Below, piece by piece: positions 37,545-48,077 of a DNA stretch of 64,000 bases. Source of the stretch: an uncultured Haliea sp. (GTDB taxonomy: Bacteria > Pseudomonadota > Gammaproteobacteria > Pseudomonadales > Halieaceae); assembly GCA_947258585.1 (NCBI GenBank), contig CAMYIZ010000057.1:93062-157061 (forward strand). Direction: 5' to 3'. Position numbers and translations under genes: made by a program. Below the pieces are notes generated by a model. That model did not search any database. It was not told the DNA's origin and saw only the letters and a list, made by a program, of their open reading frames with translations. How positions within the stretch are numbered: position 1 is the first letter of the stretch; each line of letters opens with the position of its first letter.

Positions 37545-39776
37545 CTATTCAGACACCCGGGCAACGGAAATCACGTTACTCAGGCGATCAATGCGCTCCA
37601 GCAGCTTTGACAGGGCGCCCAGATCAGGCACCTCCACGGTCAGGCGCATGGTCGCCGTGTGTCGCTTCTTGTTGGTCTGGGTATTGATCGAAAGCACATT
37701 GATCCGCGCATTGGCGAACAGGCCGGTAATATCCCGCAGCAGGCCCTGTCGGTCATAGGCTTCGATGGCAACATCCACCTCGTAGTTCTCCCGCGGCGAC
37801 TCACCCCAGGCCACCTCGATCACTCTTTCCGGGGCAGTCTCCTGCAGTTGCAGCAGGCGCGCGCAGTCGCTGCGATGAATGCTGACGCCGCGGATCTGGG
37901 TGATAAAGCCAACGATGGCATCGCCCGGCAAGGGCTTGCAGCAGCCCGCCATATGGGTCAGCAGATTGCCGACGCCCTGAACCTTGATCTGGCTGCGGGA
38001 GACCGGGCCACTGCCTGGCTTCGCCACCTGCAGTTGCGGCTCAGGCCGTCTCTCCACCAGTGACTGGGCGGCGTTGAGCACCGTGGCAGAGCTGAGGTCA
38101 CCGGCACCCACTGCGGCGTACATATCCTCCACCGTGGCCATGTTGACCTTGTCGGCGACACGCCGGTAATCGACGCTGGTGAGGGCCAGGCGGCGGAAAT
38201 CACGCTCCAGCAGGTGTCGGCCGGCGTCGATATTGTCCTCGCGCGCCTGGGCCTTGAACCAGTGCTGTACTTTGGCCCGGGCCCGCGATGTGTGCAGGTA
38301 ACCCAGCCCTGACTGCAGCCAGTCGCGCTTGGGACTGCCCTGCTTGCTGGTCAGGATTTCCACTCGCTCACCGGTCTTCAGGGTGTAGGTGAGCGGTACG
38401 ATCACGCCGTTGACCTTGGCCCCGCGACAGCGGTGGCCGACCTCCGTGTGCACGTGGTAAGCGAAGTCGAGAGGCGTCGCTCCCTGGGCAAGATTCACCA
38501 CATCCCCATTGGGGGTAAAGACGTAGACCCGATCCTGGGCCAGATCAAAGCTGAACTGCTCGGCAACGTCCCCGGTATCGCCGGTCTCCTCGTGCCAGTC
38601 CAGCACCTGCCGCAGCCAGGCGATCTTTTCTTCATAGCTGCTGGCCATGCCGCCACCGGTATCCGAGCCCTTGTAGCGCCAGTGGGCACAGACCCCAAGT
38701 TCCGCCTCTTCATGCATCTGGCTGGTGCGGATCTGGACCTCCAGAATCTTGCCTTCCGGCCCGATCACCGCCGTGTGCAGGGAGCGGTAGCCATTTTCCT
38801 TGGGGTTGGCGATGTAGTCATCGAATTCGTTCGGAATGTTGCGCCAGAGACCGTGCACCAGGCCCAGGGTGGCATAGCAATCTTTCACCTCCGGCACCAG
38901 AATCCGCACGGCACGGATATCGTAGACCTGGGAGAAACCGATACCCTTGCGCTGCATCTTGCGCCAGATACTGTAGATGTGTTTCGCGCGACCGCTGATA
39001 TTGAACTGTAGCCCGGCCTGCTCCAGAACCCGGGTCAGCTCCTCGGTGACACGGGCAATAAAGCGATCCCGCTCCAGGCGCTTGCCGTCGAGCAGACGGG
39101 CGATCTTGCGATAGGCATCGCTGTAAATATAGCGAAAGGAAAGATCCTCCAGCTCCCATTTCAGGTGACCGATACCAAGCCGGTGGGCCAGGGGGGCATA
39201 GACATCAAACACCTCACGAGCGATGAGCCAGCGCCGCTCCTCGTCGTTCTTCACCGCGCGAATGGCGCAGGTACGCTCCGCCAGCTTGATCAATGCCACG
39301 CGCACGTCGTCGACCAGCGCAACCAGCATTTTGCGAATGTTGTCCTGCTGGCCGTGGGCCTGGCCCAGCACCGGGGAGTCGACCTGGGTCTTGAGGTCAC
39401 TGATCGCCGCCATGCGCAGCACGCCGCCGATCAGGTTCTGTACGCCCGGTCCAAACTGCTCCCCCACCGCGTCCAGGCTCAGCCGTTCCTCGCGCACCGC
39501 GCGATAGAGAATGCCTGCCACCAGGCACTCGGTACCCACGTGCAGTTCGGACAGGATCTGGGCCATATCAAGCCCGGTGGCAAAACAGTTGGATTCGTGC
39601 GCCCAGTCTGGCACGTCGCGACCGGGCCCGGAGCAGGCTTCCCGGGCCAGCGCGCAGGCCCTGAGCAGCAGATCCAGCTCATCCTGGTGATGCAGGACCG
39701 GGAGCTGTGCCAGCCAGCGCTCCAGGTCGATCTCCCCGCTATCCGTGAGATGCGAATGTTCCCGTACTCGGACCAT
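37545..39776 (-). CDS. relA: GTP pyrophosphokinase RelA
   Basis: A 743-residue (p)ppGpp synthetase that acts on the ribosome during amino-acid starvation. The hydrolase-like N-terminal domain has lost the HD pair (ILYRAVREE where His-Asp is expected), as in true RelA. The synthetase domain has HIYSIWRKMQRK, YDIRAVRILV and EFDDYIANPKENGYRSLHTAV. TGS (residues about 405-465) and a C-terminal ACT domain follow. The ATG at 39776 starts 13 bases after the cysM stop. Confidence 0.95.
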   Translation of the reverse strand: MVRVREHSHLTDSGEIDLERWLAQLPVLHHQDELDLLLRACALAREACSGPGRDVPDWAHESNCFATGLDMAQILSELHVGTECLVAGILYRAVREERLSLDAVGEQFGPGVQNLIGGVLRMAAISDLKTQVDSPVLGQAHGQQDNIRKMLVALVDDVRVALIKLAERTCAIRAVKNDEERRWLIAREVFDVYAPLAHRLGIGHLKWELEDLSFRYIYSDAYRKIARLLDGKRLERDRFIARVTEELTRVLEQAGLQFNISGRAKHIYSIWRKMQRKGIGFSQVYDIRAVRILVPEVKDCYATLGLVHGLWRNIPNEFDDYIANPKENGYRSLHTAVIGPEGKILEVQIRTSQMHEEAELGVCAHWRYKGSDTGGGMASSYEEKIAWLRQVLDWHEETGDTGDVAEQFSFDLAQDRVYVFTPNGDVVNLAQGATPLDFAYHVHTEVGHRCRGAKVNGVIVPLTYTLKTGERVEILTSKQGSPKRDWLQSGLGYLHTSRARAKVQHWFKAQAREDNIDAGRHLLERDFRRLALTSVDYRRVADKVNMATVEDMYAAVGAGDLSSATVLNAAQSLVERRPEPQLQVAKPGSGPVSRSQIKVQGVGNLLTHMAGCCKPLPGDAIVGFITQIRGVSIHRSDCARLLQLQETAPERVIEVAWGESPRENYEVDVAIEAYDRQGLLRDITGLFANARINVLSINTQTNKKRHTATMRLTVEVPDLGALSKLLERIDRLSNVISVARVSE

Positions 39777-39789
39777 GCTCCGGCTCCGC

Positions 39790-40686
39790 TCAGGGGTTGG
39801 CGAATACACCCGTGGACAAGTAGCGATCGCCGCGATCACAAACGATAGCGACGATCACCGCATTGCGGACTTCCTCCGACAGCTTCAGCGCAGCCGCGAT
39901 TGCACCGCCGGAGGACACACCACAGAAAATGCCCTCTTCCCGCGCCATCAGGCGCATGTGGTGTTCCGACTCGGCCTGGGAAATGTCGATGACCCTGTCC
40001 ACCCGGGCAGCGTCAAAGATCGCCGGCAGGTAGGCGGGCGGCCAGCGCCGGATACCGGGGATACTGGACCCCTCCAGGGGCTGCAGGCCGACAATCTGGA
40101 TCTCGGGATTCTGCTGCTTGAGAAAAGCCGACACACCCATGATGGTGCCCGTAGTACCCATGGAGGCAACAAAATGGGTGATCGTGCCGCGTGTCTGCCG
40201 CCATATCTCCGGACCCGTGCCACGAAAATGCGCCAGGGGATTGTCCGGATTGCCGAACTGGTCCAACACCCGGCCCTTGCCCTGGGCCTGCATCTGCAGC
40301 GCGAGATCGCGAGCGCCCTCCATGCCCTCGGCCTGGGTCACCTCGACCAGCTCCGCACCGTAGGCGGACATCGCCTGCTTGCGTTCCGCGCTCATGTGCG
40401 CCGGCATGATCAGGATCAGGTGATAGCCGCGCATGGCGGCGACCATGGCCAGGGCGATGCCGGTATTACCACTGGTAGCCTCAATCAGTGTGTCTCCGGG
40501 ACGGATATCACCGCGGAGCTCCGCCTCCGCGATCATGCTCAACGCGGGGCGATCCTTTACCGAACCGGCGGGGTTGGTGCCTTCGAGTTTGGCCAACAAG
40601 GTGTTGGAAGTCTCTCCAGGAAGGCGCTGCAGGCGTACCAGCGGGGTGTTGCCGATACAGGCTTCGATGGTTGGATATTCGGACAT
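39790..40686 (-). CDS. cysM: Cysteine synthase B
   Basis: PLP-dependent O-acetylserine (thiol)-lyase of 298 residues. The PLP lysine is in GSVKDRPAL (about residue 44), the substrate loop is EATSGNTG, and the phosphate-binding loop is SMGTTGTIMG. It uses sulfide or thiosulfate. The cysM start and the direct step into relA resemble the Pseudomonas order, but no rlmD lies between them here. Confidence 0.95.
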   Translation of the reverse strand: MSEYPTIEACIGNTPLVRLQRLPGETSNTLLAKLEGTNPAGSVKDRPALSMIAEAELRGDIRPGDTLIEATSGNTGIALAMVAAMRGYHLILIMPAHMSAERKQAMSAYGAELVEVTQAEGMEGARDLALQMQAQGKGRVLDQFGNPDNPLAHFRGTGPEIWRQTRGTITHFVASMGTTGTIMGVSAFLKQQNPEIQIVGLQPLEGSSIPGIRRWPPAYLPAIFDAARVDRVIDISQAESEHHMRLMAREEGIFCGVSSGGAIAAALKLSEEVRNAVIVAIVCDRGDRYLSTGVFANP

Positions 40687-40749
40687 AGTTCTCCAAATCC
40701 CGCCGGGCGGGGCAGTATAGCGATTTTCACCGGTGCGGGCAGCCTCCGG

Positions 40750-41121
40750 TCACTTCAGAGCCGCAAAGGCAACCACATAGGCCTGCTCATCGGCAAGTGA
40801 CAGCAGGACAGCGGAGCCACCGCGGCGTTTCACAACCTCTGCTGCGCCTCCCGACAGGTACACCAGCGGCGCGCCGTGGGCATCGTGACGAACCTCGATA
40901 TCCTGCCAACTGACACCGCGCCCGATGCCGGTACCCAGGGCCTTGGCCACCGCTTCCTTGGCAGCAAAGCGTTTGGCCAGCAAGCGCACAGACTGCTGGC
41001 TGGCGGCGTACTCCCCCTGCTCCGTCAGGGTCAGGATACGGCGCACGAACCTGTCTCCCAGTCGCAACACTACCGCTTCGACCCGGGCCACCTCGAGAAT
41101 ATCCGTTCCCAGCGCAATCAC
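40750..41121 (-). CDS. acpS: Holo-[acyl-carrier-protein] synthase
   Basis: AcpS of 123 residues, which attaches 4'-phosphopantetheine to ACP. Signatures: IALGTDILEVARVE with the metal Asp, and FAAKEAVAKALGTGIGRGVSW with the second ligand Glu. The ATG overlaps the recO stop by four bases. In Escherichia coli pdxJ lies between these two genes; here it is absent. Confidence 0.95.
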   Translation of the reverse strand: MIALGTDILEVARVEAVVLRLGDRFVRRILTLTEQGEYAASQQSVRLLAKRFAAKEAVAKALGTGIGRGVSWQDIEVRHDAHGAPLVYLSGGAAEVVKRRGGSAVLLSLADEQAYVVAFAALK

Positions 41122-41846
41122 TGCTGCTGACTCCGGCCCCGAAACTGGCGGAACAGCTCGCGGCTGTGCAGGGGGCGCTCACCCAGGTGACCGGCGAGAG
41201 CCTGGCGTAGCAGGCGTTTTGCCGCCGCCGCCTGTTCGCCATCGTAGCGACCATCGGCGATGGCCAACAGGTCGCGCCCGGCGAACAGCACCGCGGGAGA
41301 CCCCGCATGCCGGGCGCAGGCCACCAGCCCGAATTCAGCCTGGTACTGATACCAGCCTTCAGCCACCACCGGCTCCCCGCTGTAGCCATCCACCGCAGGA
41401 TCGAAATGATACCCCAGCGCTTCCAGCAGACTGAATTCGAATCTGCGCAGGCAGCTGTCGCCGGCGTCACCGGCCGCCAGCTGCAGCAAGGTATCACCGT
41501 AGCGTGCAAACAACTCGGGCTGCGGATCCTGCCGTTGCAGCAGCCGTACCAGGAGTTCATTGAGATAGAGGCCGGTGAACAGGCGCTCCGCCTGCAGCAG
41601 CGGCGCACTCCCCGCGGCCTCCACAGCCACCAGCTGTTTCATTTCCGTGCGCCCGGCGAAACTGACCAGCAGGGGGCGAAAGGGCTGCAGCAGGGACGCC
41701 TGGGTACCGCCGCGACTGCGCCGGCGGGCGCCCTTGCCCACCAGGCTCAGGCGTCCGTGTTCAGCGGTGAACACTTCCAGCAGCAAGCTGGTGTCCCGAT
41801 AGGGCCGGGCATGGAGCAGATAGGCGGGCTGGAGGTTGACGCGCAT
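41118..41846 (-). CDS. recO: DNA repair protein RecO
   Basis: RecO of 242 residues, a mediator of RecFOR recombination. N-terminal OB fold (QPAYLLHARPYRDTSLLLEVFTAEHGRLSLVGKGAR) and a helical C-terminal domain with CLRRFEFSLLEALG, where the zinc-site cysteines seen in some RecO are mostly lost. It lies 17 bases after era on the same strand. Confidence 0.93.
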   Translation of the reverse strand: MRVNLQPAYLLHARPYRDTSLLLEVFTAEHGRLSLVGKGARRRSRGGTQASLLQPFRPLLVSFAGRTEMKQLVAVEAAGSAPLLQAERLFTGLYLNELLVRLLQRQDPQPELFARYGDTLLQLAAGDAGDSCLRRFEFSLLEALGYHFDPAVDGYSGEPVVAEGWYQYQAEFGLVACARHAGSPAVLFAGRDLLAIADGRYDGEQAAAAKRLLRQALAGHLGERPLHSRELFRQFRGRSQQQ

Positions 41847-41863
41847 GGGTAGCTCGCGGGGGC

Positions 41864-42772
41864 TCAGCGATCATCGTAACCGAGACTGCGCAGGGCACGC
41901 TCGTCGTCAGACCAGCCGGATTTCACCTTGACCCAAAGGCGCAGCATGATTTTGCTTTCGAAAAGTCGCTCCATGTCGCGGCGGGCATCAGTGCCGATGG
42001 AACGGAGTCGGCTGCCCTTCTCCCCGATCAGGATCCGCTTCTGGCCATCGCGCTCGACCAGGATCAGCGCGGAGATGTTCAGTATGGCCTCATCCTGGCG
42101 AAACTCCTCGATTTCCACGGTCACGGCATAGGGCAGTTCATCACCGAGTTGACGCATGATTTTTTCACGCACAATTTCTGCCGCGAGGAAGCGCTGGCTG
42201 CGATCGGTGATCTGGTCCTCGGGGAAGAAATGGCCGGCCTCGGGCAGGCGCTGGCGGATTTCCTTTTCCAGCGCATCCAGATTCTGTCCGCGCAAGGCAG
42301 ACAGCGGAATGATGGTGGCAAAGGGGGCCCGCTCGGCCAGCTGCTGCAGCTGCGGCAGCAGAACGCTCTTGTCCTCCAGCAGATCGACCTTGTTCACTAC
42401 CAGCAGGGTGGGCATACCGGCCTGGGCCACCCGCTGCAGGACCATTTCATCCTCCTCCGTCCAGGCGGTGCGATCCACGACCATGACGATCACGTCGACG
42501 TCGCGGATGGCACTGCTGGCGGCCCGGTTCATGAAACGGTTGATGGCCCGCGGCTCGGCGCGGTGCAGACCGGGGGTATCGACGAAAATAAACTGGCAAC
42601 CGGCTTCGGTCTTGATACCCAGCACCTGGTGACGCGTGGTCTGGGGCTTGCGCGAGGTGATGCTGATCTTCTGGCCCAGCAGGTGATTCAGCAGGGTCGA
42701 TTTGCCGACATTGGGTCGACCGACGATGGCAACATACCCGCAGCGCTGTACGGTTTCCGACTCATTGGTCAT
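41864..42772 (-). CDS. era: GTPase Era
   Basis: Era of 302 residues, needed for 16S rRNA 3'-end maturation and 30S assembly. G1 [10 protein letters not shown]3 DTPGLH, G4 NKVD and G5 SAL are present; a KH RNA-binding domain follows ([18 protein letters not shown], then [22 protein letters not shown]). The ATG at 42772 overlaps the end of rnc by 11 bases, so translation is coupled. Confidence 0.96.
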   Translation of the reverse strand: MTNESETVQRCGYVAIVGRPNVGKSTLLNHLLGQKISITSRKPQTTRHQVLGIKTEAGCQFIFVDTPGLHRAEPRAINRFMNRAASSAIRDVDVIVMVVDRTAWTEEDEMVLQRVAQAGMPTLLVVNKVDLLEDKSVLLPQLQQLAERAPFATIIPLSALRGQNLDALEKEIRQRLPEAGHFFPEDQITDRSQRFLAAEIVREKIMRQLGDELPYAVTVEIEEFRQDEAILNISALILVERDGQKRILIGEKGSRLRSIGTDARRDMERLFESKIMLRLWVKVKSGWSDDERALRSLGYDDR

Positions 42773-43439
42773 TGGCAATTGCCTCCAGCGCCGCTTCCGC
42801 GGCAGCCTGTTCCGCCTTCTGTCGGCTGCGACCAGCACCCTCGAAAGCCCGTTCAGGCTGCGCCAGGCGACACTCGATACGGAACAGCTGTTCGTGATCC
42901 TCGCCTTCGACCGCCAGTAATTCATAGGCCGGCAGGGAACGCCCACGACCCTGCAGGTACTCCTGCAGACGCGTTTTCGCGTCCTTCCCCGCCGCCGCCA
43001 TCTCGAGGCCGTCGAGCCGGTCATGGAACCAGCGCAATAGACATTCGCGACAGCGACCGGTTCCGCTGTCCAGCAGGATCGCACCCGCGATTGCCTCCAG
43101 AACGTCCGCAAGAATGGAGCTCCTGCGGTGACCGCCGCTCTTGCGCTCGCCCTGACCGAGCTTCAGGTACTCACCCAGGCCCAGTTCCCGGCCCACCTCC
43201 GCCAGCGTATCGCCCCGCACCAGCGCTGCACGCATCCGGCTGAGATCGCCCTCCCGGGCCCTGGGAAACTTCTGGTAGAGCGCCTCCGCGATCACGTGGT
43301 TGACGATCGAGTCACCGAGAAATTCGAGGCGTTCATTGTTGGTGCCGGACGCGCTGCGATGCGTGAGCGCCAGCTGCAACAGCGAGGGATCATTGAACTC
43401 ATACCCCAGCACCTGCTGCAGGCGGCGAAGCTTATCCAT
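42762..43439 (-). CDS. rnc: Ribonuclease III
   Basis: RNase III of 225 residues that processes rRNA and double-stranded RNA. The signature [12 protein letters not shown] is at about residues 38-49; the acidic dyad and [11 protein letters not shown] complete the catalytic domain. A double-stranded RNA-binding domain occupies about 155-223. It sits between the DUF4845 gene and era, as in most gammaproteobacteria. Confidence 0.96.
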   Translation of the reverse strand: MDKLRRLQQVLGYEFNDPSLLQLALTHRSASGTNNERLEFLGDSIVNHVIAEALYQKFPRAREGDLSRMRAALVRGDTLAEVGRELGLGEYLKLGQGERKSGGHRRSSILADVLEAIAGAILLDSGTGRCRECLLRWFHDRLDGLEMAAAGKDAKTRLQEYLQGRGRSLPAYELLAVEGEDHEQLFRIECRLAQPERAFEGAGRSRQKAEQAAAEAALEAIANDQ

Positions 43440-43445
43440 GCGACA

Positions 43446-43832
43446 TCAGGAGGAGCGGCGAATGCCGGCTTCCCGCTGCAGATCGTCAAACTTGATCATC
43501 ACATCGATGTTGCCGAACAACGGTACCCGCGCCTCGTAGCTGGCGTCGATATAGGTCTTGCCGTCCTTGCGGAACACCTCGACATCACCGGGCTTGAGCC
43601 CGTAGATCTGGTTGGTGTTGAAAAGATTGGAAAGTTTGCGGCGGATATCGCCGATGCTTTCGGTTGCGGGATCGTACTCTGCGGCGACCCGGGTCACCAC
43701 ATCGCGAATTGAAAAGTACTCAAAGTAGCTCGGCCCCATCTTCAGGCCGCACATGACAAAGAACCCCACCATGATGGCTACGGTAAGCATACCCAGAAAA
43801 GACATGCCCGACTGCTGTTGCCGCAATTTCAT
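43446..43832 (-). CDS. DUF4845 membrane protein
   Basis: A 128-residue protein with one N-terminal membrane helix (MSFLGMLTVAIMVGFFVMCGLKMG) and a small periplasmic domain (YFSIRDVVTRVAAEY... GNIDVMIKFDD). This is the DUF4845 protein commonly found between lepB and rnc in gammaproteobacteria; function unknown. ATG 43832 is chosen because the upstream M at 43865 would lie in lepB and has no ribosome-binding site. Confidence 0.9.
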   Translation of the reverse strand: MKLRQQQSGMSFLGMLTVAIMVGFFVMCGLKMGPSYFEYFSIRDVVTRVAAEYDPATESIGDIRRKLSNLFNTNQIYGLKPGDVEVFRKDGKTYIDASYEARVPLFGNIDVMIKFDDLQREAGIRRSS

Positions 43833-43861
43833 GCTGCGTACCCCCAAAGCTTGGTATCTGC

Positions 43862-44701
43862 TCATTTTATGGCGCCGGCGCGACTGAAACTGGGAATACT
43901 GAACAGCGAATCCCAATGCATCCAGATGGCGAACGCCTTGCCTACTATATCCCTTTCCGGCACCTGACCCCATACCCTGCTGTCGCTGCTGTTATCGCGG
44001 TTGTCACCCATCATGAAGTAGTGGCCCTGTTCCACGACCAGGGTGAAATCGCGCCCCGAACGCATCTGGTCATCCTGCTTGAGGTGCGGTTGCTCGCCCA
44101 GGGTCTCCATGGCGACCTCCATTCGCGCCTGCCCCTGCGGGACCACGGTAAGCGGCTCTGTGGGTACCGGCTCACCGTTGACGAAAAGGCGTTTGTTGCG
44201 ATAGCTGACCGTATCTCCCGGCAATCCGACAACGCGTTTGATGTAATAGGTATCGTTCATGTGCGGGGGAAAGAACACCATGACGTCGCCGCGCCGGGGC
44301 TCGTTAATGTCGAGAACCTTGGTGCGCACAACCGGCAAGCGAATGCCATAGGTGAATTTGTTGACCAGGATATAGTCGCCGACTTCCAGCGTGGGAACCA
44401 TGGAAGAGGAGGGAATCTGGAACGGTTCGACCAGGAATGAGCGCAGTACGAAAACCACAAATAGCACCGGGAAGAACGACCGCGAATACTCCACCAGCGT
44501 GGGCTCGGCAGCCGTAGCCTGCACCTTCGACCGATAGGCCGCCGCGTCCTTGCTGCCCTCCCGGGACCAGCCTGGGTATTCGACCTGCAGCGCTTCCCGG
44601 GCACTGCGCCGGCGCGGCGCGAGGAACAATGCGTCGACCAGCCAGATACCGCCACTGCCAAATACCAGCACCACAAGAATGAGAGGAAAATCAATTGTCA
44701 T
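43862..44701 (-). CDS. lepB: Signal peptidase I
   Basis: LepB of 279 residues. Two N-terminal membrane segments (7-28 and 76-94) are followed by the catalytic Ser100 in QIPSSSMVPTL and Lys155 in YYIKRVVGLPGD. C-terminal GDNRDNSSDSRVWG is the usual box E. It cleaves exported proteins at the periplasmic face. It is six bases downstream of lepA. Confidence 0.96.
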   Translation of the reverse strand: MTIDFPLILVVLVFGSGGIWLVDALFLAPRRRSAREALQVEYPGWSREGSKDAAAYRSKVQATAAEPTLVEYSRSFFPVLFVVFVLRSFLVEPFQIPSSSMVPTLEVGDYILVNKFTYGIRLPVVRTKVLDINEPRRGDVMVFFPPHMNDTYYIKRVVGLPGDTVSYRNKRLFVNGEPVPTEPLTVVPQGQARMEVAMETLGEQPHLKQDDQMRSGRDFTLVVEQGHYFMMGDNRDNSSDSRVWGQVPERDIVGKAFAIWMHWDSLFSIPSFSRAGAIK

Positions 44702-44707
44702 GGGGGT

Positions 44708-46507
44708 TTATCCGTCCACCTTCAGCACTGCCAGGAAAGCCGACTGGGGAATTTCCACATTGCCGACCTGCTTCATGCGTTTTTTGCCTGCCTTCTGTTT
44801 TTCCAGCAGCTTCTTCTTGCGGCTGGCATCGCCGCCATAGCACTTGGCCGTCACGTTCTTGCGCAGTGCCTTCACGGTCTGGCGGGCCACTACCTTGCCA
44901 CCGACCGCCGCCTGGATCGCGACATCGAACATCTGGCGCGGGATCAGGTCCTTCATCTTCTCGGTAAGCACCCGTCCCCGGTGCATGATATGGTCGCGAT
45001 GCACGATCACTGCCAGTGCGTCCACCCGCTCACCATTGATCATGACATCCAGCCGCGACAGGCTGGCGGGTTCGAAGCGGTCGAAACTGTAATCCAGGGA
45101 GGCGTAACCGCGGCTGACCGATTTCAACCTGTCGAAGAAGTCGAGGACAACCTCCGCCAGTGGAATATCGTAAACCACCGAGACCTGGCTGCCCAGGAAC
45201 AGCATGTCCTTCTGCGTGCCGCGCTTCTCGACGCAGAGGGTGATGACGTTGCCCAGGTAGTCCTGGGGGACAAGAATGTTGCAACGGGCAATGGGTTCGC
45301 GCATCTCGTCGATTTCACCCGGATCGGGCAGTTTCGACGGATTGTCGACGTAAGCGATATCGCCGTTTTTCTTTACCACCTCGTAGATTACCGTCGGCGC
45401 GGTGGTAATCAGGTCCAGGTCGTATTCCCGCTCCAGCCGTTCCTGGATGATCTCCATGTGGAGCATGCCGAGAAAACCGCAGCGGAAGCCGAAACCAAGG
45501 GCATCCGAGGTCTCGGGCTCGTAGAACAGGGAGGCATCGTTGAGCGTCAGCTTGGAGAGCGCGTCGCGGAAATCCTCGTAGTCATCCGTCGAGATGGTAA
45601 AGATGCCCGCGTAGACCTGCGGCTTGACCTGCTTGAAACCCGGCAGCGAAGGCACCTCGGGGTGCTGGGCATTCACCAGCGTATCCCCTACGGGCGCGCC
45701 GTGGATGTCCTTGATCCCGGCCACCACAAAGCCCACCTCACCCGCCCTCAGCTCCCCCGTTTCGAGCCGCTTGGGGGTGAAAATGCCGACGCTGTCGATC
45801 TGGTGCACCCGCCCGGTGGATTTGGTTATGAACTTCTCGCGCTTGCGCAACACTCCCTGCTTGACCCGCACCAGCGACACTACCCCGAGGTAGTTGTCGA
45901 ACCAGGAGTCTATGATCAGGGCCTGCAGGGGTGCGTTGATATCGCCTTCCGGAGGTGGAATATTCTCGACCAGATACTCCAGTGCATCCTCGATCCCCAT
46001 GCCCGACTTGGCGCTGACCAGGCAGGCCTCCGTCGCATCGATGCCGATGATCTCCTCGATTTCCCGCTTGACCTTGTCGGGGTCTGCCTGCGGCAGGTCC
46101 ATCTTGTTCAGGATAGGCAGGACTTCCAGACCCTGCTCGATGGCCGTGTAGCAGTTGGCAACCGACTGAGCCTCCACGCCCTGGCCCGCATCCACCACCA
46201 GCAGGGCACCCTCGCAGGCGGAGAGAGATCGCGACACTTCGTAGGAGAAGTCGACGTGGCCCGGCGTATCGATGAAGTTGAGCTGGTACACCTTGCCGTT
46301 GCGGGCACTGTAGTTGAGGGTGACACTCTGCGCCTTGATGGTGATGCCGCGTTCCCGCTCGATATCCATGGAGTCGAGCACCTGCTCGGCCATCTCGCGT
46401 TCACTCAAGCCCCCACAGTGCTGGATAAAACGGTCCGCGAGGGTCGATTTGCCGTGATCAATGTGCGCGATAATGGAAAAATTGCGGATGTGGCTTAAGT
46501 CACTCAC
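44708..46507 (-). CDS. lepA: Elongation factor 4 (LepA)
   Basis: Translational GTPase of 599 residues, the standard LepA length. G1 IDHGKSTL, G3 DTPGH and NKMD are visible; the LepA-specific C-terminal domain ends in KVDG after [28 protein letters not shown]. It acts on ribosomes under stress. The lepA-lepB pair follows directly below the sigma-E/degQ operon. Confidence 0.97.
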   Translation of the reverse strand: MSDLSHIRNFSIIAHIDHGKSTLADRFIQHCGGLSEREMAEQVLDSMDIERERGITIKAQSVTLNYSARNGKVYQLNFIDTPGHVDFSYEVSRSLSACEGALLVVDAGQGVEAQSVANCYTAIEQGLEVLPILNKMDLPQADPDKVKREIEEIIGIDATEACLVSAKSGMGIEDALEYLVENIPPPEGDINAPLQALIIDSWFDNYLGVVSLVRVKQGVLRKREKFITKSTGRVHQIDSVGIFTPKRLETGELRAGEVGFVVAGIKDIHGAPVGDTLVNAQHPEVPSLPGFKQVKPQVYAGIFTISTDDYEDFRDALSKLTLNDASLFYEPETSDALGFGFRCGFLGMLHMEIIQERLEREYDLDLITTAPTVIYEVVKKNGDIAYVDNPSKLPDPGEIDEMREPIARCNILVPQDYLGNVITLCVEKRGTQKDMLFLGSQVSVVYDIPLAEVVLDFFDRLKSVSRGYASLDYSFDRFEPASLSRLDVMINGERVDALAVIVHRDHIMHRGRVLTEKMKDLIPRQMFDVAIQAAVGGKVVARQTVKALRKNVTAKCYGGDASRKKKLLEKQKAGKKRMKQVGNVEIPQSAFLAVLKVDG

Positions 46508-46572
46508 TCAATTGGGCTCAGTCGGGGTCATGGGTGCTGGCGAAAAGACGCGCGATTGTACCCCAACAGACT

Positions 46573-46611
46573 CCCTGCCGCCATGCCGCCGCGCGGAGGC
46601 GGACGGCAGGG
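46573..46611 (-). terminator. Candidate stem-loop after degQ/mucD
   Basis: Arms CCCTGCCG (46573-46580) and CGGCAGGG (46604-46611), with inner CCGCC/GGCGG pairing. It falls in the 126-base gap between the degQ stop and the lepA start. No T-run, so termination is uncertain. Confidence 0.35.
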
Positions 46612-46633
46612 GCGGCGGGCGGGCGGCCGACGG

Positions 46634-48040
46634 TCAGTCGCGCAGCTTGAGCCCGATGAACAGCGGTGAACCGCGGCGGATAAGGCGCAGGGGCACCGAG
46701 TCCCCGGCCGACAGGCGGGATACCGCCCGCTCAAACGCCGCTACGTCCTTGATCGGGCTGGAGCCCAGCATGGTGACGATGTCGCCGGCCAGGACCCCGG
46801 ACTCTGCAGCGACCGAGCCCGGGGCCACCTGCCGCACCAGTACGCCACCGGTAATGCCAAAGCGTTCCAGGATATCGGCGCCGGCCTCCTCGACCACCAG
46901 CCCCAGACGACCGCCACGATCCTCGTCGACCCGGTCACTGCTGAGGGCATAGCTGTCATCGGCCTCCAGCCCCCCCACCTTGACCCGCAGGGTCTTGCGT
47001 TTGCGTTCACGCATGATCTCCACCCGCACGGTAGTGTCGGGGGCGGTCAGGCCAACCACATGGGGCAGTTCCGCGGACGTGGGGATGTCCCTGCCGTCGA
47101 ACTGCAGGATCACATCGCCAGGTTCAAGGCCGGCTTTCGCGGCCGGTCCGTCCTCGGCAATCTGCGCGATCAGCGCCCCCTGGGGGCGATCGAGACCAAA
47201 GGACTCCGCCAGGGTCTTGTCGACATCCTGGATGGTGACACCCAGCCAGCCGCGGGTGACACGGCCGCTGTCCTTGAGCTGGGCAACCACGTTGCGCACC
47301 ACGCTGGCGGGAATTGCGAAGGACAAGCCGATGGAGCCGCCGCTGCGGGTGAATATCTGGGAGTTGACTCCCACCACCTCACCCTCAAGGTTGAACAGGG
47401 GCCCCCCTGAATTGCCCGGGTTGATGGCGACATCGGTCTGGACAAAGGGCACGTAGTTCTCGCCCTGCTCCGTCGGCAGGCTGCGCCCCATGGCACTGAC
47501 GATACCCGCGGTTACGGAGTAGTCGAGACCGAAGGGGGAGCCGATGGCCAGCACCCACTCGCCCACCTCCAGATCGTCATCGCTTTCCAGCCGCAGCGAG
47601 GGCAATCCGCTGGCATCGACCCTGAGCAGGGCCAGGTCCGAACGCGGATCGGTACCCACCACTTCGGCCTCGAATTCCCGGCGATCTATCAGCCGCACCA
47701 GCACACTTTCGGCGCCGTCGACAACGTGATTGTTGGTCACAATATAGCCGTCGCCGGAGATAACGAATCCGGAACCCATGGACATGCGCTGCCGTTGCGA
47801 CTGCTGGGGCGGCTCGCCGCGAAACTCGAAAAAGCGTCGCAGGTATTCGGGAATCTCTTCCGCATCATGGGGGCTGCGGGCGGCGCCACCGACCGGATAC
47901 TGGACAACGATCTTGACCACCGCCGGAGACTTCGACTTGACGATGTCGCGAAATTCCGGCAGCGCCTGCGCCGCCAGACCGGGCGCCAACAGGGTCAGGC
48001 AAAGAAAAATGAATGTCGGCAAGGCTGTGCGTGAAATCAT
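46634..48040 (-). CDS. mucD: Periplasmic Do-family serine protease/chaperone (DegQ/MucD)
   Basis: A 468-residue trypsin-like protease with a signal peptide (cut after GLAAQA). The catalytic triad is His105 (TNNHVVDG), Asp135 (DPRSDLALLR) and Ser211 (NPGNSGGPL). Two PDZ domains follow (about residues 270-350 and 375-465). It degrades or refolds damaged envelope proteins. It sits at the end of the sigma-E operon as MucD does in Pseudomonas, so it is probably part of that stress regulon. Confidence 0.95.
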   Translation of the reverse strand: MISRTALPTFIFLCLTLLAPGLAAQALPEFRDIVKSKSPAVVKIVVQYPVGGAARSPHDAEEIPEYLRRFFEFRGEPPQQSQRQRMSMGSGFVISGDGYIVTNNHVVDGAESVLVRLIDRREFEAEVVGTDPRSDLALLRVDASGLPSLRLESDDDLEVGEWVLAIGSPFGLDYSVTAGIVSAMGRSLPTEQGENYVPFVQTDVAINPGNSGGPLFNLEGEVVGVNSQIFTRSGGSIGLSFAIPASVVRNVVAQLKDSGRVTRGWLGVTIQDVDKTLAESFGLDRPQGALIAQIAEDGPAAKAGLEPGDVILQFDGRDIPTSAELPHVVGLTAPDTTVRVEIMRERKRKTLRVKVGGLEADDSYALSSDRVDEDRGGRLGLVVEEAGADILERFGITGGVLVRQVAPGSVAAESGVLAGDIVTMLGSSPIKDVAAFERAVSRLSAGDSVPLRLIRRGSPLFIGLKLRD

Positions 48041-48077
48041 GCAATCAATCCATCTGAGAGTTGGAAAAGAGGTACGG

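Noticed and set aside
37545..39776. SpoT-type bifunctional enzyme
   Set aside because: The HD pair of the hydrolase domain is lost and the relA-cysM-mazG context is that of monofunctional RelA.
44981..46498. A 505-codon open frame opposite lepA
   Set aside because: Antisense reading of a strongly conserved GTPase; no start signal and no recognisable motif.
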